From positions 3,308-67,307 of the forward strand of contig JANPGJ010000342.1 of assembly GCA_031423955.1 (NCBI GenBank): a stretch of DNA of 64,000 nt, written 5' to 3'. Each line of letters opens with the position of its first letter. The first letter of the stretch is position 1. A program made the position numbers and the translations under genes. This document shows, in pieces, positions 57,995-64,000 of this stretch. The stretch is from JAEUOS01 sp031423955 (GTDB taxonomy: Bacteria > Pseudomonadota > Gammaproteobacteria > Burkholderiales > JAEUOS01). The notes below the pieces were generated by a model. It ran no database searches. It had not been told where the DNA came from and saw only the letters and a list, made by a program, of their open reading frames with translations.

Positions 57995-59158
57995 TCAGGG
58001 TTCGACGTACGGTGTGATGACCGTCCATTTTCCATCCTTGATTTGCGACAGCCGCGACTTGTTTGAACCAAGATGCTTGGTTGGCGTGAACGACATGCCG
58101 TCGCCGCCAAACATGTCGGCCGGTACCGTCAGCGAATCGAGGGCCTTGATGAAGGTATCGGTGGTCAGGTTCTTGCCGGCCTTGGCCAGCGCGACGATCA
58201 CGTTATCCATGATGACGTAGCCATAGGCCGCGAACACGTCCGGATCCTCGTTGAACTTGGTTTTGTATTTCGCGGCCCAGAACCGCACGTTTTGTGCCGC
58301 GTCGTCCAGGTAGGGGTGGGCAACCGTGTGTGCGGCGATGTAGCCGTTTGCGACCGGGCCACCGAGGCGGTGGATCAGGTGGGTGTAGGAGGCCGAAGTG
58401 CCGACGAATTCGGCAGTCATTCCGGTTTTCTTGGCTTCGGCCAGCGTGCCGACCGTTTCGCGGATGATGGTGCCCATGACGATCGTGTCGCAGGCGGACC
58501 CCTTCATTTTCGCGACCTGTGAGGAAAAGTCGGTGGCGCCACGCTTGTAGCTGGTCTTTTCGACCAGGACCTTGCCCTGCTCCTTCAGGCCGGCTTCGGC
58601 ACCCGCGAGCACTTCGGCGCCGAAATCGTCATCCTGATAAATGATGCACCACTTGCGGTCGGCGCGTGTCTTGGTGAGGTACTTGATGCCGGAACGCACT
58701 TGGTCGAAATAGGTGGCGGCGAACGAGTACTTGAGTTTGTGCAGCGGGTCGTACATCTGGCGCGCCGCGGTCAGCGGGAAAAGGTGCGGAATGTTCTTTT
58801 CGAAGAAGATCGGCATGGTCGCCATTGCGATGGGTGTGCCGATATTGCCGGCCGTCACGAAAATCTTGTCGCGCTGTGCAAGCTTTTGCGCAGCCAGCAC
58901 GCCCTTTTTAGGGTCGTAGCCGGAGTCCTCGGCAATTAACTTGATCTTGCGGCCATTGACGCCGCCTTGCTCGTTGATTTCATCGGCGCGCAACTGCATG
59001 CCGTTGCGTGCCGATTTACCGAATGCGGCGATCGGGCCGGACAAGTCCTGAATGGTGCCGACCAGGATCTCGTCCTTCGTCACCCCCTGGGTTTGTGCAA
59101 GCGTATTGCCGGCGGCAAAGGCTGTTGCGATTGCGAGAATGGTCAATCTGGATAGCAT
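57995..59158 (-). CDS. Branched-chain amino acid-type ABC substrate-binding protein
   Basis: 387 residues. A signal peptide (about 1-22, ILAIATAFAAGNTLAQ) is followed by a Peripla_BP_6 domain: VGTIQDLSGPIAAFGKSARN, GMQLRADEINEQGGVNGRKI, KWCIIYQDDDFGAEVLAGAE and GYVIMDNVIVALAKAGKNL. GGAG precedes the ATG. Such LivJ-like proteins in betaproteobacteria bind amino acids, but often aromatic or short-chain acids. It lies 52 bp after an acyl-CoA ligase gene on the same strand. The permease and ATPase genes are not here. Confidence 0.93.
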   Translation of the reverse strand: MLSRLTILAIATAFAAGNTLAQTQGVTKDEILVGTIQDLSGPIAAFGKSARNGMQLRADEINEQGGVNGRKIKLIAEDSGYDPKKGVLAAQKLAQRDKIFVTAGNIGTPIAMATMPIFFEKNIPHLFPLTAARQMYDPLHKLKYSFAATYFDQVRSGIKYLTKTRADRKWCIIYQDDDFGAEVLAGAEAGLKEQGKVLVEKTSYKRGATDFSSQVAKMKGSACDTIVMGTIIRETVGTLAEAKKTGMTAEFVGTSASYTHLIHRLGGPVANGYIAAHTVAHPYLDDAAQNVRFWAAKYKTKFNEDPDVFAAYGYVIMDNVIVALAKAGKNLTTDTFIKALDSLTVPADMFGGDGMSFTPTKHLGSNKSRLSQIKDGKWTVITPYVEP

Positions 59159-59210
59159 GGTGTCTCCATTTGGTGATGTTGCAAAAGCTGCTTGGAACAG
59201 AGTCGGGCCC

Positions 59211-61085
59211 TCACGCGGCCTTGGCTGAATACATGGAATCGATCAGGTCGCGATACTTCTCGCCCACCAGTTTGCGTTTGAGCTTCATCGTCGGGGTCAG
59301 TTCCTCGTCTTCCGGCGTCAACTTGTTCTCAAGCAGCCTGAATTGCTTGATTTGCTCGACCCGGGCGAAGACCTTGTTGACCTTTTCAATCTCCTCGCCA
59401 ATCAGGTTGACGACCTCGGGACGACGGGTGAGGTTCTTGTAGTCGGAAAACGGGATTGAGCGCTCCTGTGCCCACTGCTCGACGTTTTCGTGATCGATCA
59501 TTACAAGACATGTGAGGTAGGCCCGCTTGTCGCCGATCACCACCGCATCGGTGATGTAGGGGCTGAACTTGAGCTGATTCTCGAATTCCGATGGCGTGAT
59601 GTTCTTGCCGCCAGCGGTGATGATGATGTCCTTCATGCGGTCGGTGATGTAGAAATATCCGTCTTCGTCGACGCGCCCGACATCGCCGGTGTGGAGCCAG
59701 CCGTCGCGAATGGTCTCCGCGGTCTTCCCGGCCTGGTTGAGGTATCCCATGAAAACGCTTTCGCCCTTGACCAGCAGTTCGCCCTGGGCCGAAATCCTGA
59801 CTTCGGCATGCCGGGTGGCGATGCCGATCGAGCCTGGCTTGATGCGTTCGACCGGGTTCGAGGTGACTGCGCCACAGCTTTCGGTCATGCCCCAGACTTC
59901 GACCATGTTGAGGCCAAGCGCCATGTACCAGCGCACCAGATCCGGCGCGATCGGCGCGGCGCCGGTAAGCAGGAAGCGGGCGCGATGAACGCCGATCATC
60001 CGGCGCACGTTGTCGAGCACGAAAAAGCGCGCCATCCGGAAGCCGAGCTGGAGCGTGGCCGGAATCGGCTTGCCTTCTTCGATCAGCCGCGCCCGCCGCA
60101 AGCCCAGACCGATCGCCCATGCGTAGGCGGCCTGTTGCGCCCGGGTGGATTCGCGAACGCGGATCAACACACCTGAATAGAACTTCTCCCATACCCGCGG
60201 CACCGCGGTGAATGTGGTGGGCTGGATCTCGCGCACGTTTTCGGGAACGGTATCCGGGTTTTCGACGAAGTTGATGATGCTGCCGGTCAGCAGCGGAAAG
60301 TATTCCCCGCCCATGCGTTCGGCGATGTGGCACAAGGGCAGGAACGCCATGCGCTCGTCGTTCTGGTCTTGTGGCGCGAAATCGTTGTAGGCATGGCAAG
60401 TGTAGATGATGTTCCGGTGCGAAATCATCGCGCCCTTCGGCTTGCCGGTGGTGCCCGAGGTGTAGACCAGGATTGCCAGATCCTCCGGCTTGCGCGCGTT
60501 GATTCTCGAAAGCAGCAGGTCAGGATGGGCAGCCTGATGCGCACGCCCGAGCGTGCACAGCGATTCGAAGCTGATGATGCCAGGGTCTGCCAGGTCGCGC
60601 AGGCCCTCCATGTCGAACACCACGATCTTGCGCAGCAGCGACAGGTTGGGGCGCACTTCGAGCGCCTTGTCCAGTTGCTCTTCGTCCTCGACGAACAGGT
60701 AAACGGTTGCAGAGTCGGCGCACAGGTACTCGACCTGCGGCGCGGCGTCAGTCGGGTAAATGCCGTTGACCACGCCGCCAGCCGATAACGCGCCGAGATC
60801 GGCGTACAGCCACTCACGATTGGTATTCGAAAGCACCGAGGCCACTTCGCCCGGCTGATAACCAATTGCGATCAACCCCATCGCGACTTCGCCCACGACC
60901 TCACCCAGGCCGCTCCAGGTCATCGGCTTCCAGATCCCGAAGTCCTTCTGCCGCAGTGCGACCTGGCCACCGCGGCGAGCCACCCCGTCCCAGAACATGG
61001 TGGGTACGGTGTCGCCTTGCGCCAACGCGGTGCCGGCTGCCGAGTGCACAACGAATCCCGAACTGCCGAAACGACGACCGAGCAT
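59211..61085 (-). CDS. Long-chain acyl-CoA ligase (AMP-binding)
   Basis: 624 residues from ATG 61085, preceded by CAGGAGA. The P-loop is YTSGTTGKPKGAMISHRN near 185-205. Later come VWGMTESCGAVTSNP and the adenylate motif WLHTGDVGRVDEDGYFYITD. The long C-terminal part (AQERSIPFSDYKNLTRRPEV) places it in the long-chain/ACSBG-like group. It activates fatty or aryl-alkyl acids. In betaproteobacteria this ligase is typically encoded in Liv-type ABC operons, which agrees with the binding-protein gene downstream. Confidence 0.92.
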   Translation of the reverse strand: MLGRRFGSSGFVVHSAAGTALAQGDTVPTMFWDGVARRGGQVALRQKDFGIWKPMTWSGLGEVVGEVAMGLIAIGYQPGEVASVLSNTNREWLYADLGALSAGGVVNGIYPTDAAPQVEYLCADSATVYLFVEDEEQLDKALEVRPNLSLLRKIVVFDMEGLRDLADPGIISFESLCTLGRAHQAAHPDLLLSRINARKPEDLAILVYTSGTTGKPKGAMISHRNIIYTCHAYNDFAPQDQNDERMAFLPLCHIAERMGGEYFPLLTGSIINFVENPDTVPENVREIQPTTFTAVPRVWEKFYSGVLIRVRESTRAQQAAYAWAIGLGLRRARLIEEGKPIPATLQLGFRMARFFVLDNVRRMIGVHRARFLLTGAAPIAPDLVRWYMALGLNMVEVWGMTESCGAVTSNPVERIKPGSIGIATRHAEVRISAQGELLVKGESVFMGYLNQAGKTAETIRDGWLHTGDVGRVDEDGYFYITDRMKDIIITAGGKNITPSEFENQLKFSPYITDAVVIGDKRAYLTCLVMIDHENVEQWAQERSIPFSDYKNLTRRPEVVNLIGEEIEKVNKVFARVEQIKQFRLLENKLTPEDEELTPTMKLKRKLVGEKYRDLIDSMYSAKAA

Positions 61086-61453
61086 GTTTGTCTCCTGTGG
61101 CCAGGCTCGCGGGGCGCGGGAGGCCGATTCGATTCTTGTGTGACTCGGGATTCTGGCCGGTTCCATTCGCGCGCGCAAGCTGAGGGGTGCTGGCGCTACC
61201 CACTTTCCGGGAAAACCCTAAAGAAATCTGCCGAGACATTTCCTGCTACGCAGACACAGTCTGCGAAAGGGTTGTTGTATCGCAAGCAATTGCGCAAGCC
61301 TGTCGAGCGTTTGCGGCATCTTTGAATGCCCGCGAGGCGCCATAAAAGCCGGCGCCACCAAACTTCGGCAAGTGAAACCTTCCCCACCCGATGACCGCAT
61401 ACGGCTTGCCACCTGCTGCGATGGTGAAAAACCTTGATTGATTCCCGGATGTA
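61086..61453. other. Gap between the ligase and recQ genes
   Basis: 368 bp without a confident gene. It includes the leader of the ligase gene, a possible small minus-strand frame at 61246-61470, and no clear terminator or promoter. Confidence 0.5.
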
Positions 61454-61470
61454 TCAGCGTGCCGGTTCAA
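61246..61470 (-). CDS. Possible small hypothetical protein after recQ
   Basis: 74 residues (ATG 61470), overlapping the recQ end by 17 nt. The stretch PYAVIGWGRFHLPKFGGAGF, then YGASRAFKDAANARQACAIA looks protein-like, but the N-terminal part and codon use are less convincing and no family is recognised. It may be a remnant of a longer gene. Confidence 0.3.
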   Translation of the reverse strand: MNRHADTSGNQSRFFTIAAGGKPYAVIGWGRFHLPKFGGAGFYGASRAFKDAANARQACAIACDTTTLSQTVSA

Positions 61471-63286
61471 CAGCGGCGCGCGTTAGGGCGAGCAAGTCGG
61501 CACCGTAACGCTCAAGCTTCTTCGCGCCAATCCCGGTGATTCTGCCAAGCTCGTCGTGGTTCGCCGGCATTCGATGCGCGATCTCGGCCAAGGTGCTGTC
61601 ATGGAAGATCACGAATGCGGGCAAGCCATTCTGCTGGGCGGTGGCCAGCCGCCACGCCCGCAGCGATGCAAGCAGGGATGTGCTGCCCGGACTGGTCGCG
61701 ATTGAAGGGGCTGCCGCGATGCCGGTGGCTTTGCCGGATTTTCCGCTCTTGCGCCGGGGTCCGGCGTCTCGCGTGTCTTCGCGCAGCAGAACCGGGGTTT
61801 CGCCCTTCAGGACCGCGCGCGCCGATTCAGTCAGCTTGAAGGCGCCGAACGCCTCGGTATCGACAAACAAGTGGCCGCTGGCCACCAGGTGCCTGAACAG
61901 TGCCCGCCATTGCTTGTCGCTCCAGTCGGCGCCGATGCCGAAGGTTTTGAGGTTGTGGTGGCCGAATTGCTGGATGCGGTCGGTCAGCTTGCCGCGCAAC
62001 AGGTCGATCAGATGCATCGCGCCGAAGCGCTGCCCGGTGCGGAACACCGCCGAGAGCGCCTTCTGGGCGGCTTCACCGGCATCGACCACGCGTGGCGGGG
62101 TGATGCAGTTGTCGCAATTCCCGCATGCCTGGCTGGATTCGCCAAAGTAGTCGAGCAGCCGGACGCGGCGACAGCCGGCTGTTTCTGCCAGACCGACCAG
62201 TGCATCGAGCTTGGTGCGCGACACCCGCTTGTAGGCATCATCGGCCTCGGACTCGTCGATCATGCGCCGTTGCTGGACGACGTCGGCCAACCCGTATGCC
62301 ATCCACGCATCGGCGGCCTGACCGTCGCGCCCGGCGCGGCCGGTTTCCTGGTAATAGGACTCGATGCTCTTTGGCAAGTCCAGGTGGGCGACGAAGCGCA
62401 CATCGGGTTTGTCGATCCCCATGCCAAAGGCAATGGTGGCCGCCATCACGATGCCTTCTCCATTGACGAACCGGGTTTGATGGCGCGCGCGGGTCTGGTT
62501 GTCCAGACCGGCGTGGTACGGCAGGGTGGTGATGCCGCGCGCACTGAGCCAGTCGGCGGTTTCCTCGACTTTCTTGCGCGACAGGCAATAGACGATGCCG
62601 CATTCACCGGAGTGGTGGCTCAGGATGAAATCATGCAACTGCTCGCGCGGGCTTTCCTTTTCCACAACTGTATAGCGGATATTCGGGCGGTCGAAGCTGG
62701 TGAGGAAGATCCGTGCGCTGTCGAGATTGAGGCGCAGGATGATCTCGCGCCGCGTGAGCTCGTCCGCGGTCGCGGTCAGGGCGATGCGCGGCACATCGGG
62801 GAATCGTTCATGCAGCACCGACAGCCCGATGTATTCGGGACGAAAGTCATGTCCCCATTGCGAAACACAGTGCGCTTCATCGATGGCGAACAGTGCCAGT
62901 CGCGCACGTTCCATCAGCGCCAGGAAGCGCGGCGTGACCAGTCGTTCCGGTGCGACGTACAGCAAGTCAAGCTTGCCGGCGATGAATTCGCGCTCTACCC
63001 GCATGGCGGTCTCGCCATCTAGCGAAGAATTCAGAACCGCGGCACTGACACCGGCTTCCCTGAGCGCGGCGACCTGGTCCTGCATGAGGGCGATCAGAGG
63101 CGAGACAACCACGCCGCATCCGTCGCGCAACAAGGCAGGAATCTGATAACAAAGCGATTTGCCGCCGCCGGTCGGCATCAGCACCAGGGCATCGCCACCG
63201 GCCGCTACATGGTCGACGATGTCGGCCTGGCGATCGCGGAACGCCGGATAGCCAAAGGTCCGGTTCAGGATGGAAAGTGCTGTCAT
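61454..63286 (-). CDS. recQ: ATP-dependent DNA helicase RecQ
   Basis: 610 residues. Walker A MPTGGGKS (37-44), DEAH box (135-138), motif VI region YYQETGRAGRDGQ, zinc-binding cysteines in AGCRRVRLLDYFGES and CGNCDNC, a winged-helix RQC region about 400-500, and a C-terminal HRDC domain about 530-605 (FVIFHDSTLAEIAHRMPANH). It unwinds DNA 3' to 5' in recombination repair. A basic Gly/Ser/Ala-rich linker separates RQC from HRDC. It is monocistronic; the 182-bp gap to its right contains the tRNA promoter. Confidence 0.97.
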   Translation of the reverse strand: MTALSILNRTFGYPAFRDRQADIVDHVAAGGDALVLMPTGGGKSLCYQIPALLRDGCGVVVSPLIALMQDQVAALREAGVSAAVLNSSLDGETAMRVEREFIAGKLDLLYVAPERLVTPRFLALMERARLALFAIDEAHCVSQWGHDFRPEYIGLSVLHERFPDVPRIALTATADELTRREIILRLNLDSARIFLTSFDRPNIRYTVVEKESPREQLHDFILSHHSGECGIVYCLSRKKVEETADWLSARGITTLPYHAGLDNQTRARHQTRFVNGEGIVMAATIAFGMGIDKPDVRFVAHLDLPKSIESYYQETGRAGRDGQAADAWMAYGLADVVQQRRMIDESEADDAYKRVSRTKLDALVGLAETAGCRRVRLLDYFGESSQACGNCDNCITPPRVVDAGEAAQKALSAVFRTGQRFGAMHLIDLLRGKLTDRIQQFGHHNLKTFGIGADWSDKQWRALFRHLVASGHLFVDTEAFGAFKLTESARAVLKGETPVLLREDTRDAGPRRKSGKSGKATGIAAAPSIATSPGSTSLLASLRAWRLATAQQNGLPAFVIFHDSTLAEIAHRMPANHDELGRITGIGAKKLERYGADLLALTRAAVEPAR

Positions 63287-63425
63287 GGCGGGATTCTAGA
63301 GGCTCGATGGCGCGCGCGCCGGCCACATCGGCCGCACCGCCAACGCGCGGCAGCCTTGGACGGCGCTTGGCAGCCACCGGCAGGTTCCCTGGCCGAGGGT
63401 GCGAAATGCAAAAGTCCCACTTTGC

Positions 63426-63454
63426 TTGACCCCAACCAATAAATGTTCGATAAT
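63426..63454 (+). promoter_or_regulatory. Sigma-70 promoter of the tRNA-Tyr/Gly/Thr-tuf operon
   Basis: TTGACC (63426-63431), a spacer of exactly 17 bp and GATAAT (63449-63454) stand 14 bp before tRNA-Tyr. This fits a strong stable-RNA promoter with a start near 63461. Confidence 0.8.
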
Positions 63455-63468
63455 TTGAGGTTCGCTTC

Positions 63469-63554
63469 GGTGGGGTGGCCGAGTGGTTAATGGCAGCAGA
63501 CTGTAAATCTGCCCTCTAACGAGTACGCTGGTTCGAATCCAGCCCCCACCACCA
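63469..63554 (+). tRNA. tRNA-Tyr (anticodon GUA)
   Basis: An 86-nt class II tRNA. Acceptor GGTGGGG/CCCCACC, A73, encoded CCA, anticodon loop CTGTAAA (GUA), long variable arm and T arm GCTGG/CCAGC around TTCGAAT. It is first in the Tyr-Gly-Thr-tuf group. Confidence 0.97.
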
Positions 63555-63631
63555 GCACGGTTATTAGTGGCGACCTTTGCGGCAAGGGAGGCTGCGCCGG
63601 GACTGTCCGGCAGGTGAAGGCGGCGTGGTTT

Positions 63632-63705
63632 GCGGGTGTAGCTCAATGGTAGAGCAGAAGCCTTCCAAGCTTATGACGAGGGTTCGATTCCCTTCACCCG
63701 CTCCA
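63632..63705 (+). tRNA. tRNA-Gly (anticodon UCC)
   Basis: A 74-nt cloverleaf. Acceptor GCGGGTG/CACCCGC, T73, encoded CCA, anticodon loop CTTCCAA (UCC). This is the canonical UCC isoacceptor position between tRNA-Tyr and tRNA-Thr upstream of tuf, and its body differs from the other tRNA-Gly(UCC) at 175-250. Confidence 0.97.
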
Positions 63706-63782
63706 GAACCCGAAGCGTTGTTGAGTCGATGAGCGTGGTTGGTGGCAGTCAGTAAGTGAGTGTCAGAAGTCGTTAGATTTTC

Positions 63783-63857
63783 GCCCATGTAGCTCAGTGG
63801 CAGAGCACTCCCTTGGTAAGGGAGAGGTCATGTGTTCAATCCACATCATGGGCACCA
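63783..63857 (+). tRNA. tRNA-Thr (anticodon GGU)
   Basis: A 75-nt cloverleaf. Acceptor GCCCATG/CATGGGC, A73, encoded CCA, anticodon stem CTCCC/GGGAG and loop TTGGTAA (GGU). It is 90 bp before tuf, in the order common to beta- and gammaproteobacteria. Confidence 0.97.
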
Positions 63858-63947
63858 AAGACTCCGACGTTGCGGTAGTTGTTGTTGCAGCGCGCCGGAG
63901 ACAATTGAATCGATCAACCCGGGTAGGTTTTTTTGGGGTAGGGAATC

Positions 63948-64000
63948 ATGGCCAAGGGCAAGTTTGAGAGAACCAAGCCGCACGTGAACGTTGGGACGAT
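63948..64000 (+). CDS. tuf: Elongation factor Tu (partial, 5' end)
   Basis: Only 17 codons are inside the window (MAKGKFERTKPHVNVGT), the exact N-terminus of betaproteobacterial EF-Tu. GGGGTAGGG precedes the ATG as ribosome site. EF-Tu delivers aminoacyl-tRNA to the ribosome. It is probably cotranscribed with the three tRNAs upstream. Confidence 0.97.
   Translation, partial: MAKGKFERTKPHVNVGT

Noticed and set aside
1..64000. Mobile element or prophage
   Set aside because: No transposase, integrase, phage structural gene, target-site duplication or att-like repeat beside the tRNAs could be found.

Overview
The window is a chromosomal stretch of a high-GC betaproteobacterium. The class is suggested by the EF-Tu start (MAKGKFERTKPHV), the tRNA Tyr-Gly-Thr-tuf order, a PhaM-type PHA granule protein, GatCAB, the UbiJ/UbiB pair, and TRAP and Liv-type transport genes with acyl-CoA ligases. 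No insertion sequence, prophage, CRISPR array or rRNA was seen. Genus cannot be decided from the sequence alone.

Layout. 1-1.3 kb: a tRNA-Gly(UCC) on the minus strand, a candidate minus-strand structured RNA with its own promoter, operator-like dyad and terminator, a small HTH-like gene and tRNA-Arg(CCG). 1.5-8 kb: tex, a ChaC-like cyclotransferase, an FAH-family enzyme, and an ECF sigma/anti-sigma pair. 8-17.2 kb: a plus-strand catabolic block in which TRAP transporter genes dctP, dctQ and dctM are interleaved with an acyl-CoA ligase, a crotonase-fold enzyme and a TylF-type methyltransferase, followed by a flavin monooxygenase and a DUF2783 protein. 17.2-21.1 kb: phaM-FIST pair, SDR, EamA transporter.

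21.3-29.7 kb: a seven-gene plus-strand cluster headed by an ArsS-type radical SAM protein. It continues with an HI0933-like flavoprotein, a divergent metallophosphoesterase, a TVP38 membrane domain fused to a mercuric-reductase-like flavoprotein, a DUF547 protein, a TIGR04283-type glycosyltransferase and an NDH-2/SelD-like flavoprotein. This is the best candidate for a poorly described system: organoarsenical (arsenosugar-like) or related redox/sugar chemistry, with no arsM in view. 29.8-32.5 kb: a minus-strand group of a c-heme periplasmic sensor (Tll0287/DUF3365 plus HAMP), a Ser/Thr kinase with a duplicated C-terminal domain, and a DUF1330 protein.

32.6-49.6 kb is mostly housekeeping: xth, pyrE, gatCAB (with a small unknown gene between gatA and gatB), mreBCD, mrdA-rodA and ubiJ. 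Between mreD and mrdA lies an opposite-strand group of a lipoprotein-like amine oxidase, a beta-ketoacyl-ACP synthase, an acyl carrier protein and a thioester-reductase-like dehydrogenase, which looks like a small dedicated acyl pathway. 49.7-63.3 kb: PfkB kinase, ubiB, a chemoreceptor, a sodium:solute symporter, two tiny genes beside a LysR regulator, a Liv-type binding protein with a long-chain acyl-CoA ligase, and recQ. The window ends with tRNA-Tyr, tRNA-Gly(UCC), tRNA-Thr(GGU) and the start of tuf, behind a near-consensus sigma-70 promoter.
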